DNA from: Scatosoma sp045660265
GTDB lineage: Bacteria > Bacillota > Clostridia > Christensenellales > Borkfalkiaceae
Assembly (NCBI GenBank): GCA_045660265.1
Contig: JAZRDM010000033.1
Location: forward strand, 1-64,000
Length of the DNA stretch: 64,000 bases
Reading direction: 5' to 3'
This document shows, in pieces, positions 17,901 to 25,151 of this stretch (position 1 is its first letter; the number at the start of each line of letters is the position of its first letter). Below the pieces are notes generated by a model. That model saw only the letters and a list, made by a program, of their open reading frames with translations. It did no database searches and was not told where the DNA came from. The position numbers and the translations under genes are program-made.

Positions 17901-18571
17901 ACTTTAAGCTGGGAACTGTATTCTATGTATTCTTTTTGCGTTTCCGCTTGCTTGCCGAGGGGGATTAAATCCTTTTCCGCTTGGTCGATACGCTGACGGT
18001 AGATGGCAAGATTGCTTCTTGCGTCTTCTATCTTACGTTCCGTTTCGATTTTTTTGGACTTATACACCATAAGCCCCGTCGCTTCTTCAAAAATCAAACG
18101 TCTGTCTTCGGGACGGGCGTTCATGATTTGTTCGACTTTGCCTTGACCGATAATCGAATACCCTTCTTTCCCTAAGCCAATGCCATGGAACAGCGTAACG
18201 AGATTTTTAAGACGGCTTTGTTGGCCGTTGATTAAGTATTTACTGTCGCCGTTGCGATATAAACGGCGGGTCATTGCCACTTCTGGCGTGTCGATATCGA
18301 AAATATGATTGGTATTATCAAAAACCAACGTTACTTCGCAAAAAGTATGCGGTTTTCTTGCTACCGTACCGCCGAAAATAACGTCTTGCATATTCGAACC
18401 GCGCAGGGACTTGGCGGACTGTTCCCCCAAAACCCAACGCACTGCGTCTGCTACGTTACTTTTTCCGCAACCGTTTGGACCTACGATACACGTTACGCCT
18501 TCGTCAAAACGAATGACCGTTTTATCGGCAAACGATTTAAAGCCGATTAGTTGTATTTCTTTTAAATCCAC
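14975..18571 (-). CDS. smc: Chromosome segregation protein SMC
   Basis: Structural maintenance of chromosomes ATPase, 1198 residues, which compacts and aligns sister chromosomes. The N-terminal head has GPNGCGKSNVADAVRWVLG (Walker A). Long coiled coils flank a hinge near residues 510-630 (glycine-rich TSGAMTGGS close by). The C-terminal head has LSGGERALTAIAILFAI (signature) and PFCILDEIEAALDD (Walker B). Length is normal for the family. It follows rnc closely (36 bases) in the conserved rnc-smc-ftsY cluster. The many opposite-strand reading frames in this stretch are shadows of its coiled-coil codons. Confidence 0.97.
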   Translation of the reverse strand: MDLKEIQLIGFKSFADKTVIRFDEGVTCIVGPNGCGKSNVADAVRWVLGEQSAKSLRGSNMQDVIFGGTVARKPHTFCEVTLVFDNTNHIFDIDTPEVAMTRRLYRNGDSKYLINGQQSRLKNLVTLFHGIGLGKEGYSIIGQGKVEQIMNARPEDRRLIFEEATGLMVYKSKKIETERKIEDARSNLAIYRQRIDQAEKDLIPLGKQAETQKEYIEYSSQLKVVEANTYVYRYENAESEKDKYKKSISEISDKIIGLNTQIERINRKMEGNREKISSADLRLAQLQDERLVLSVGNERKDGELKLVRERISTYRTQIQQAEDLTEAGKIRMGEINDEIALTNQKSEKDAKRINEIETETDVLRSAISSLDRKIEVFERLSDENRLNQLSTADNLSELKKNLGTLAARKEAAKEKIGEVKQAIDKSTQRKDRLTEELTAVKKDVRRLQGMTASGTSELEDLLEEAREMQLTVNNFNQDLFNTKGQIASLQEKLEMYVSMKNRYDGYKESVRRLLSVAKTNADIGRRIRGALADIVKTEQKYETAIETAFGGAMQNVVTPTADDARDLINYLRRTNGGIVTFLPVQSMKPRPDNREIQRALNERGALGTAVELVEYDDYYYNVISNLLGNTLICDNINNATVIANKYGNAFKIVTLEGDIVMTSGAMTGGSRAKDAGSLLSNERKIQECKDEILRKRKHIEKLQAAIADSEEARKEAEEAVEQLRAKYQDANNELAALAQRESALNQQIAESEADIDFYQQTLVELKGKLKSLEDEEAYSSISEEEIQSRRASAEEELASQKSQSEKFKEERELKNKQLLDLEVELAALRSAIEQQKETIERLGVEKSELVKKILETEKERDFAARRLQELQEEEKGKELTEEEKQAVAELTEKIEALSKEKEAINAEQLALEEEKTQLQDNLSKNSEKRYKCEIEISKIDTNLENLRLRMEEEYGMDYESCLPLRQENFNITEGLSLGAVLKRKITGLGNVNHNAIEDYDRLKTEYDEMISQRDDVQMGLDDLTTILNDVRNEMLRIFNEGFEQINENFKTTFKELFGGGKAELQLDYVEGEDPLNAGVEIIACPPGKKLTKISLLSGGERALTAIAILFAILKSHPMPFCILDEIEAALDDANVDRFASYLKNFAQDTQFIVITHRKPTMNQADSLFGVTMQEKGVSKIVSVKLADVESKLGAGTVE

Positions 18572-18607
18572 TTGCTCTACTCCTTCTAATTATGCTCTAC
18601 CGTGTTA

Positions 18608-19252
18608 TTACCCTTGTAATTGCTGCAACAACGATTTTGCCGCCGCCTGCTCGGACGATCGTTTGTCGCTGCCTACGCCTTCCCCCGTTTTTCCCGCAGC
18701 CGTTGCCGTTGTGAAAAAAGTGGGCGCGTTGTCTTTCCCCGTCTTTTTCGTTTGATACGTAGGCAGGGGATAGCCCTTATCTTGTAAATATTCTTGCAGC
18801 TTGCCTTTGTAATTTGCCTGTCCGTCCGCTTTGGGAAAATGACGAAGCAAAAAGGCGTTGGCTTGCTCTAACCCGCCGTCTAAATAGATAGCGCCGATAA
18901 GCGTTTCATATAAGCTTGATACCGTTTTTCCGCCGACGTTGGCTTGACCGCCTTGATAGAGCAGATATTTGTCTAAACCAAGCCCCAGTACCGTTTGATA
19001 CAGCGCTCCTTCATTGACTAGGCGCATACGCTCTTTCGTCATTTCGCCTTCGTTTTTTTGCGAAGAGGCGTATTGCCATTTGGCAATTAAAAATCCCAGC
19101 ACGGCGTCGCCTAAATATTCTAACCGTTCGTTATCCTCGCCGCCGTGCTGCTGGGCGTAGGAAGAGTGCGTAAACGCTTTTAATAATAGACTTTTGTCTT
19201 GGAAGACATAGCCGATAAGCGTTTCTATTTGCTCGTAAGGGAAATTTTTCAT
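18608..19252 (-). CDS. rnc: Ribonuclease III
   Basis: Double-stranded RNA endonuclease for rRNA and mRNA processing, 214 residues. The catalytic domain carries the signature NERLEYLGDAVLGFLIA and the second acidic cluster ETLIGAIYLDGG. The C-terminal double-stranded RNA-binding domain starts at about 145 (NYKGKLQEYLQDKGYPLPTY) and ends SSEQAAAKSLLQQL. It is five bases after plsX. The acpP gene often found between plsX and rnc is absent here. Confidence 0.96.
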   Translation of the reverse strand: MKNFPYEQIETLIGYVFQDKSLLLKAFTHSSYAQQHGGEDNERLEYLGDAVLGFLIAKWQYASSQKNEGEMTKERMRLVNEGALYQTVLGLGLDKYLLYQGGQANVGGKTVSSLYETLIGAIYLDGGLEQANAFLLRHFPKADGQANYKGKLQEYLQDKGYPLPTYQTKKTGKDNAPTFFTTATAAGKTGEGVGSDKRSSEQAAAKSLLQQLQG

Positions 19253-19257
19253 TCTGC

Positions 19258-20313
19258 TTATTCCGTTTGCGCGGGAGTAGCGGATGCGGCTTCTGCTTGT
19301 TTTGCCTGTTCGTCAAGCTGGGCAAGCATTGCTTTAATTTTCTCTACCATACCCCCTCTTACAGCGTCTGCCGCTTGTGCAATACACGCCGCAAAGCCTT
19401 TGGCTTTGGAGTTACCGTGTCCTTTTACCACTGCTTTGGGCATACCTAAGAACATTGCGCCGCCAACACGCTCGTAATCGAGCGTGGTACGGATACCGCC
19501 CACGAGGTCTTTTACAAGCAAATAACGGAGCTTGTTGAAAAGGTTTTTACCAAATTGTTGTTTGAGCACCGCGCTGACCGTTTTGCCGCAGCCTTCGATT
19601 GCTTTCATTGCGATATTACCCGTGAAACCGTCGGATACAACCACGTCGGCGTCGCTGTACATAATATCTCTGCCTTCGACGTTGCCCATATAATCGATAC
19701 AAGGTACTTGCTTTAACAATGCGTTGGCTTCTTGGTGAATCAAATCGCCTTTATGGTCTTCTGTGCCGTTATTAAGCAAACCGACTTTGGGCGTTTTAAT
19801 GCCGTAGGTCGCTTGCGCGTATGCCGTTGCCATCAATGCGAAATGGACGAAATTGACGGGCTTACATTCTAAATTTGCGCCGCAGTCGCAAAGCAAGGTT
19901 GCGCCCCCTCTTGCATTAGGGATAAGCGGACAGAGCGCAGGACGGGAAATGCCTTTAATTCTGCCAAGCTTGATAACGCCCGCGGAGAGCACTGCTCCCG
20001 TTGAGCCCGAAGATACCAAGCCGTCTGCCTTATCTTCTTTAAGAAGATTGAACGCAACGACGGTGGAAGAATCCTTTTTGAGTTTTACCGCTTTTGCCGG
20101 TTCTTCTTCCATGGTGATAACTTCCGTTGTGTGTACGATTTCGATACGGCTTGCGTCGTATTGGTACTTAGAAAGTTCTGCTTTTATTTGCGGTTCGTCG
20201 CCGACTAAAATGAGCGACAGTTCTTTATCTTTTTCAAGCGCGACTACGCTGCCTTTGACTTGTTCCGCGGGGGCAAAATCGCCGCCCATAGCGTCTACTG
20301 CGATTTTTATCAT
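19258..20313 (-). CDS. plsX: Phosphate acyltransferase PlsX
   Basis: Converts acyl-ACP to acyl-phosphate, the first step of phospholipid synthesis in Bacillota. The 351 residues show IAVDAMGGDFAP at the start, SSGSTGAVLSAG, LCDCGANLECKP and VSDGFTGNIAMKA, all conserved in PlsX. The last 25 residues form a variable Ala/Glu-rich tail. It sits between asnS and rnc in a tight operon. Confidence 0.95.
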   Translation of the reverse strand: MIKIAVDAMGGDFAPAEQVKGSVVALEKDKELSLILVGDEPQIKAELSKYQYDASRIEIVHTTEVITMEEEPAKAVKLKKDSSTVVAFNLLKEDKADGLVSSGSTGAVLSAGVIKLGRIKGISRPALCPLIPNARGGATLLCDCGANLECKPVNFVHFALMATAYAQATYGIKTPKVGLLNNGTEDHKGDLIHQEANALLKQVPCIDYMGNVEGRDIMYSDADVVVSDGFTGNIAMKAIEGCGKTVSAVLKQQFGKNLFNKLRYLLVKDLVGGIRTTLDYERVGGAMFLGMPKAVVKGHGNSKAKGFAACIAQAADAVRGGMVEKIKAMLAQLDEQAKQAEAASATPAQTE

Positions 20314-20334
20314 AATTTTTTTCCTTGCGTGAAA

Positions 20335-21729
20335 TTAGTATTCTAAGTTGGAAACCGTACGGGGATAAGGTACTACGTCGCGAATGTTGCTGATGCCCGT
20401 TAAGTACATTACCATACGTTCAAAGCCCAAACCGAAGCCGCTGTGCGTCGTGCCGCCGTATTTTCTTAAGTTGAGATACCACCAGTAGTCTTCGGGGTTC
20501 ATACCGAGTTCTTTAATGCGATCGTGCAATTTTTGATAATCGTCCTCTCTTTGAGAACCGCCGATAAGTTCGCCGATACCAGGCACGAGCAAGTCGGTTG
20601 CCGCAACCGTTTTCCCGTCGGGGTTTTGCTTCATGTAGAAGGCTTTGATTTCCTTTGGATAGTCCGTTAAGAATACGGGCTTTTTGAATACCGTTTCTGT
20701 GATGAAACGTTCGTGTTCGCTTTGTAAATCCTTACCCCAGAAAATGTTTTTATCGTCGAATTTGTCTGCATTTTCTTTTAAAATTTCAATCGCTTCCGTG
20801 TATGTCAAACGAACGAAGGCGTTTTCGGAAACGTTCTTTAAACGCTCTAACAAGCCCTTGTCTACAAATTGGTTTAAGAAGTTAAGCTCGTCTTTGCACG
20901 TTTCGGAAACGTAGTCGATAATGTATTTTACCATTGCTTCGGCTACGTCCATATCGCCTTGCAAGTCGCAGAATGCCATTTCAGGCTCGATCATCCAAAA
21001 TTCTGCAGCATGGCGGGCGGTGTTGGAGTGTTCCGCTCTAAACGTAGGGCCAAAGGTGTATACGTTGCCAAACGCCATTGCGTACGTTTCCGCGCTTAAT
21101 TGGCCGGATACGGTAAGCGAAGCCTTTTTATTGAAGAAGTCTTGCTTGTAATCGACTTTTTCTTTACCTTTTGCAATTTCGTCGATATCCAAGGTGGTTA
21201 CTTGGAACATTGCGCCCGCGCCTTCGCAGTCGCTGCCCGTAATGATGGGGGTGTGCACGTATACAAACCCTCTGTCATTGAAGAATTTGTGAATTGCGTA
21301 CGCCGCTTGCGAACGGATACGGAATGCCGCGCCGAAAAGGTTGGTTCTCGGACGAAGATATGCGATTTCACGTAAAAATTCTACCGTGTGGCGCTTCTTT
21401 TGTAAGGGATAATCGGGCGTGGATTCCCCTTCGATTTGGATTTCCGTCGCCTTGATTTCGTAAGGCTGCTTGTTTTCGGGCGTAGCGATTACGATACCCG
21501 TTACGATAAGCGCACAGCCTACGTTTTGATGCGCAATTTCGTCGTAGTTAGCAAGCGTTTCTCTTTCAAATACAATTTGCGTGTTTTTGAAACAGCCGCC
21601 GTCGTTCAACTCGATAAAGCCAAAGGCTTTAGAGTCGCGTATGCTTCTTGCCCAGCCCGCTACCGTTACTTGTTTGCCATCATAAGCGGGAATATTTTCG
21701 TTAAGTGTTTTAAGTTGAATTCTCTCCAT
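20335..21729 (-). CDS. asnS: Asparaginyl-tRNA synthetase
   Basis: Class II aminoacyl-tRNA synthetase, 464 residues. The N-terminal OB-fold anticodon domain (VTVAGWARSIRDSKAFGFIELNDG) is followed by the catalytic core with motif 2 (FRAEHSNTARHAAEFWMIEPEMAF) and motif 3 (GFGLGFERMVMYLTGISNIRDV), and an AsnS-type PYPRTVSNLEY end. It has its own promoter and a leader hairpin upstream, and probably heads the plsX-rnc-smc-ftsY transcript. Confidence 0.96.
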   Translation of the reverse strand: MERIQLKTLNENIPAYDGKQVTVAGWARSIRDSKAFGFIELNDGGCFKNTQIVFERETLANYDEIAHQNVGCALIVTGIVIATPENKQPYEIKATEIQIEGESTPDYPLQKKRHTVEFLREIAYLRPRTNLFGAAFRIRSQAAYAIHKFFNDRGFVYVHTPIITGSDCEGAGAMFQVTTLDIDEIAKGKEKVDYKQDFFNKKASLTVSGQLSAETYAMAFGNVYTFGPTFRAEHSNTARHAAEFWMIEPEMAFCDLQGDMDVAEAMVKYIIDYVSETCKDELNFLNQFVDKGLLERLKNVSENAFVRLTYTEAIEILKENADKFDDKNIFWGKDLQSEHERFITETVFKKPVFLTDYPKEIKAFYMKQNPDGKTVAATDLLVPGIGELIGGSQREDDYQKLHDRIKELGMNPEDYWWYLNLRKYGGTTHSGFGLGFERMVMYLTGISNIRDVVPYPRTVSNLEY

Positions 21730-21750
21730 CTGTCAACCTGCCTTTTTTAG

Positions 21751-21784
21751 AAAAAGCCTGCGTTTTGTCATTTGACGGCTTTTT
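21751..21784 (-). promoter_or_regulatory. Leader hairpin of asnS (possible attenuator)
   Basis: Minus strand: AAAAAGCC (21784-21777), an internal GTCA/TGAC pair, then GGCTTTTT (21758-21751) followed by CTAAAAAAGG. It falls near the 5' end of the predicted asnS transcript. It looks terminator-like, but I see no T-box core sequence or anti-terminator. Confidence 0.45.
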
Positions 21785-21801
21785 CGCATTTTTTCTTCCT
21801 T

Positions 21802-21830
21802 ATTATATCATTTTTTTTACAAAAACACAA
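21802..21830 (-). promoter_or_regulatory. Promoter of asnS
   Basis: Minus strand TTGTGT (21825-21830), 17 bases, TATAAT (21802-21807). It gives a leader of roughly 65 bases that contains the hairpin at 21751-21784. Confidence 0.65.
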
Positions 21831-21856
21831 GAGTTTGAAGGCATTTTCTTTATTAC

Positions 21857-22666
21857 TTACGCTATTTTTTTGATGATTATTCCCTGTTGTGCGGCATAGC
21901 TGTCTTTGCGTAGGCGCTTACGCCCGATTAGCACATCTCCGACGTAGCGTTCAAGGTATGATTCACTTTTTAAACCCGACTTCTCGCGGCGGAGAATTTT
22001 ATCCTCTTTTCCCTCTCTTACAATGGGTTTTGGCGGCGGGATTTCTTCGGTAATATAGGAAATAATCTCGTACCTACCCCCTCCGTTTTTACCATAAACG
22101 GAAATTTTCAACGCGCCGTTTTCCGCCTTCGCCCGCAAACGAACAGGGGTAGAAAAAACGTTGAAAACGCAAAGATCACTGTTGGAAGAAACCATAGCGT
22201 CGCGAGAGGGCGGAACGTAAGAAACAGGCAAGGAATGCGGATGGCTTTCCGTTACCGTTAACCCTGCTAATAAAACGGCGTTGTAGAGGGTGCTGCTCAC
22301 TTGGCAGACACCGCCCCCTACCCCGACCACAAATTCGCCGTCTATAATAATTTTTGCATCTTGAAAGCCTGCCGAGCGGGTGCGTTTCCCTACCGTTTGA
22401 TTAAAGGAAAATTCGCCGTATGCCTGCAAAATGATGCCGTCAATACGCTTGCAGGCAAGCTGGATATTTTTTGTTCTGCCTTTATCCTCTTCGTTGTAGT
22501 AGGTCGTATAAGAAGACAGTTTTTCCATCTCAGCGGCGTACGCCTGCAAAGGCGTCGGCGGAGTAATGAAAGCAGCGAAAAAAAGCACGCAGAGTTGCGC
22601 GCAAAGCAGAAAATAAAAACGAACGCCCTTTCGTTTGGACGTTCGTGTGGTGTTACGTGAATACAT
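21857..22666 (-). CDS. VanW-family cell-surface protein
   Basis: A 269-residue protein with a basic N-terminus and one hydrophobic segment (about 17-35, FYFLLCAQLCVLFFAAFI), predicting an exported or anchored protein. The VanW core spans about 60-180: KNIQLACKRIDGIILQAYGEFSFNQ, VGVGGGVCQVSSTLYNAVLLAGL and HPHSLPVSYVPPSRDAMV. The C-terminal part (about 195-269) resembles the G5-like or tail regions that follow VanW. VanW proteins accompany vancomycin-resistance clusters but are widespread in Clostridia without them. No van genes are nearby, so a resistance role should not be assumed. Confidence 0.88.
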   Translation of the reverse strand: MYSRNTTRTSKRKGVRFYFLLCAQLCVLFFAAFITPPTPLQAYAAEMEKLSSYTTYYNEEDKGRTKNIQLACKRIDGIILQAYGEFSFNQTVGKRTRSAGFQDAKIIIDGEFVVGVGGGVCQVSSTLYNAVLLAGLTVTESHPHSLPVSYVPPSRDAMVSSNSDLCVFNVFSTPVRLRAKAENGALKISVYGKNGGGRYEIISYITEEIPPPKPIVREGKEDKILRREKSGLKSESYLERYVGDVLIGRKRLRKDSYAAQQGIIIKKIA

Positions 22667-22734
22667 TTTGCGCCCCGTCCTAATCGTTATGTACGGTTAC
22701 ACGGGTGTATTCAAGGGGGAATATTTTTTTATTA

Positions 22735-22750
22735 AACGCATACCTGCCCC
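22735..22750 (+). repeat. 14-mer motif CGCATACCTGCCCC, intergenic copy
   Basis: Exact copy of CGCATACCTGCCCC (22737-22750), preceded by AA, just past the stop codon of the PHP gene. It is one of four exact copies in the window, all in this orientation. Confidence 0.8.
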
Positions 22751-22754
22751 TTGC

Positions 22755-23591
22755 TTATGCGTTAATTCCCAGCTTTTCAAGTAATTTTTCTGAGGGGTAA
22801 AAAATCGGAGAGCCGATAGAGTATTTTTCGTTTTCTTTATGCGTATCCGAACCGCCCGTAACGAGCAATCCGTATTTTTCCGCAATAGAAAGATAGTACG
22901 CCGTCTCCTCGTTAGTATGCGTCGTATATATCCCTTCTATACCATCTACCCCGTAGGCGCAAAGCGCTTTGATAAGATTTTCTTTCCTTTCGGGAGAAAG
23001 GGCAATTCTGCCAGGGTGCGCAATGCTTGCAACCCCGCCTAATTTATGAATGATATCCACTGCGTCTTGCGGCGTGGGTCTTCCAATACTCGAAAAAGCA
23101 GGTTTGCCGACGGTGAGATATTCTGACATAAAAAACCCCGCGGAAAGACCGCCCGAAACCGCCGCCGCTGTACGCGCAACATGCGTCGTGTGGATAGGCC
23201 CGTTTTTGTCGACAAGGCGGGCGCGCACGTCGTCTAAACTAAGCGTATACCCAAAGGATTTCAGCTTTTGAATATTCTCTTCCGCGCGAGCATAAGAGCT
23301 GTCGATACGCTCTTGCAAAAAGGCAAAATAATCGGCATTTTGTTGACAGTTATAGCCGGTAATATGCACTTTCGTGCCACCCATGTACGCGGATACTTCC
23401 CAACCGCGCACGTAAAGCAACCCGTTTTCTTTAGCATATTTTTGCTTTTCTTCGTCGCCCCCCATTGTGTCGTGATCGGTGATAGAAAGCAATTGTACGC
23501 CGTTTGCCTTTGCCCTTTCGCATACTTCTTGCGGTGTATATTTTCCGTCGGAATAACGGCTATGCGTGTGAAGGTCTGCCCGAATTTGCAT
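22755..23591 (-). CDS. PHP-domain phosphoesterase
   Basis: A 278-residue metal-dependent phosphoesterase of the polymerase-and-histidinol-phosphatase fold. Metal-binding motifs are present in order: ADLHTHSRYSDGKYTP, LSITDHDTMGG, TTHVARTAA, SIAHPGRIAL and VTGGSDTHKEN. The closest known type is the TrpH/YciV group, which removes nucleotides from 3',5'-bisphosphates or RNA 5' ends. It overlaps the end of recF by one base, so it is coupled to recF. Substrate not proven. Confidence 0.9.
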   Translation of the reverse strand: MQIRADLHTHSRYSDGKYTPQEVCERAKANGVQLLSITDHDTMGGDEEKQKYAKENGLLYVRGWEVSAYMGGTKVHITGYNCQQNADYFAFLQERIDSSYARAEENIQKLKSFGYTLSLDDVRARLVDKNGPIHTTHVARTAAAVSGGLSAGFFMSEYLTVGKPAFSSIGRPTPQDAVDIIHKLGGVASIAHPGRIALSPERKENLIKALCAYGVDGIEGIYTTHTNEETAYYLSIAEKYGLLVTGGSDTHKENEKYSIGSPIFYPSEKLLEKLGINA

Positions 23592-24691
23592 TATTCTTCC
23601 CCCTTCTCACGTTTAATTTTTCCTTGCTCGATACGAATTTTTTTACAATCTGCGCCGTAGAGTACACGCTCGGCATGGGTACAAGTTAAAATCGTTTGCA
23701 TAGGAGAAATGCGCTTTAAGAGTTTTTTACGGCGGGGTAAGTCGAGCTCGCTCATCACGTCGTCTAAAATTAAAACGGGATATTCGCCTGAAAGCTGTTT
23801 AAAGATTTCCACTTCGGCAAGCTTTACGGAAAGCGCCGCTGTCCGCGTTTGACCTTGCGAGGCATAGGCTTTGGCATCCTTGCCTGAAATGAAAAAATCT
23901 AAATCGTCGCGGTGCGGGCCTACCGTCGTGTAACCTAAACGAAGGTCTTTTTCGTAATTTGCAGACAGCTGTTTTAACAAACGCTGTGCAATTTCGTCCT
24001 CTTCCCCTTTATACGTTTTATCAAGCGTAACGGAGAGTTCTTCTGCGCCGTCCGTCAAAAAGGCATGCAAGTCTTTGGCGTAGGGAGTGAGTTTTTCTAA
24101 AAACTCACGGCGTTTTTTGCCGATAATCGCGGCATAACGGCAAAGCTGTTCGTCCCATACGGGCAAGGTATCCAAAATAAGCGAAACGTCATGGTTTTTT
24201 AAAAGCACGTTGCGCTGATCGAGAATTTTATTGTAACGAAGAAGCGCCGTATAATATGCAGGCGACGTTTGCGAAATGGAAATATTCATAAAACGGCGGC
24301 GTTCGTCCGGACCGTCTTGAATTAAGCGCAATTCGCCCGGGGAGAAAAACACGCTGTTGATGTGCCCCATCAAATCGGCATTTTTAGAAATTTTACTGCC
24401 GTTGACTTTAATTTCGCGCTTGTTTTCGTAAATATCCGCGGAAATAGTAACTTTGCCGTAGCGGTTTTCGGCTTCGGCTGTAATTTTGGCGTTTTCTGCG
24501 CCGATACGGATAAGCTGTTTATCATGACGAATACGCAAAGACGCGCCCGTGCAAAGATAAAAAACCGCTTCCGCACAGTTTGTTTTGCCTTGCGCGTTTT
24601 TTCCGAAAAGCACGTTTAAACCATCGGAAAAGGTAAACGTTTCCGATTCGTAATTTCTAAAATTTTGAAGAAATAATTTTTTTATCTGCAT
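23591..24691 (-). CDS. recF: DNA replication and repair protein RecF
   Basis: SMC-like ATPase acting with RecO and RecR to load RecA at gaps, 366 residues. Walker A is FGKNAQGKTNCAEAV, the signature is SQGQTRTAALSVKLAE and Walker B is YPVLILDDVMSELD, with the family motif NYESETFTFSDG at the N-terminus. In most Bacillota recF follows dnaA-dnaN. Here it is divergent from dnaA across a 460-base gap and dnaN is absent, so the ancestral cluster has been rearranged. Confidence 0.95.
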   Translation of the reverse strand: MQIKKLFLQNFRNYESETFTFSDGLNVLFGKNAQGKTNCAEAVFYLCTGASLRIRHDKQLIRIGAENAKITAEAENRYGKVTISADIYENKREIKVNGSKISKNADLMGHINSVFFSPGELRLIQDGPDERRRFMNISISQTSPAYYTALLRYNKILDQRNVLLKNHDVSLILDTLPVWDEQLCRYAAIIGKKRREFLEKLTPYAKDLHAFLTDGAEELSVTLDKTYKGEEDEIAQRLLKQLSANYEKDLRLGYTTVGPHRDDLDFFISGKDAKAYASQGQTRTAALSVKLAEVEIFKQLSGEYPVLILDDVMSELDLPRRKKLLKRISPMQTILTCTHAERVLYGADCKKIRIEQGKIKREKGEE

Positions 24692-24840
24692 TTCTTAAAA
24701 AACCCGCCAAAAATACTTTCTTTCTCGTCGATTTTGTATTATAATTATATCAAATAATTTTGAAAAACACAAAGATTTGAAACACTTATTTTCAAATTTA
24801 AGAAAACGGATTTTATAAAGGGGCGAATTTTGCTCCTTTA
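24692..24840. other. AT-rich part of the recF-dnaA intergenic region
   Basis: No gene seen. The stretch is strongly AT-rich (24720-24830), with several possible -10 boxes (TATAAT near 24738) for recF on the minus strand. No DnaA box matching TTATCCACA is visible in it. The remaining 311 bases up to dnaA are filled by two repeat units and the dnaA leader. Confidence 0.6.
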
Positions 24841-24988
24841 AAGCGACCAACCCACCGTTAAAATGTGGAGATACTAGTTAAAGCAGGAAAGCGAGCATTT
24901 TTGCAGGGAGTTTACTTTGTGTAAACGAGCAAAAAAAGCGCAAACTTGACGAACTTTAACGCCGTATATACACATTTAGCTTATTCGC
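24841..24988. repeat. Structured palindromic repeat, locus 2 unit a
   Basis: Its left 37 and right 27 bases are identical to those of unit b, 148 bases downstream, but the core differs. Pairing is nested: AAATGTG (24861-24867) with CACATTT (24971-24977); GTTAAAG (24877-24883) with CTTTAAC (24954-24960); TTTTTGC (24898-24904) with GCAAAAA (24929-24935); GTTTAC (24910-24915) with GTAAAC (24921-24926). GGGAG precedes, and CGAGC follows, the apical hairpin, as in the other copies. Confidence 0.85.
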
Positions 24989-25136
24989 AAGCGACCAACC
25001 CACCGTTAAAATGTGGAGATACTAGCAAGACAAGGCGCAGGAGTATTCCCGACGGGAGTGTACATAGACGTACACGAGCGAGGGAACCACGCACTGCAAC
25101 GAAGTATTGCGCCGTATATACACATTTAGCTTATTC
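24989..25136. repeat. Structured palindromic repeat, locus 2 unit b
   Basis: Same flanks as unit a with a different core that keeps the same pairings: AAATGTG (25009-25015) with CACATTT (25121-25127); ATACT (25019-25023) with AGTAT (25103-25107); TTCCC (25046-25050) with GGGAA (25082-25086); GTGTAC (25058-25063) with GTACAC (25070-25075). Conserved loops are GCAAGACAAG, GACGGGAG, CGAGCGAG and GCAACGAAGTAT. It ends about 15 bases before the dnaA start and abuts its ribosome-binding site, so it would be in the dnaA leader if transcribed from upstream. Confidence 0.85.
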
Positions 25137-25151
25137 AAAGGAGAAAACTCT

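Noticed and set aside
21730..21830. T-box riboswitch upstream of asnS
   Set aside because: The leader is too short and lacks the T-box core and specifier structure; only a terminator-like hairpin is visible.
21857..22666. Vancomycin-resistance locus
   Set aside because: A lone VanW-domain gene; no ligase, dehydrogenase or dipeptidase genes nearby.
24692..25151. Replication origin upstream of dnaA
   Set aside because: AT-rich, but no cluster of good DnaA boxes and gene directions on the right do not match an origin.
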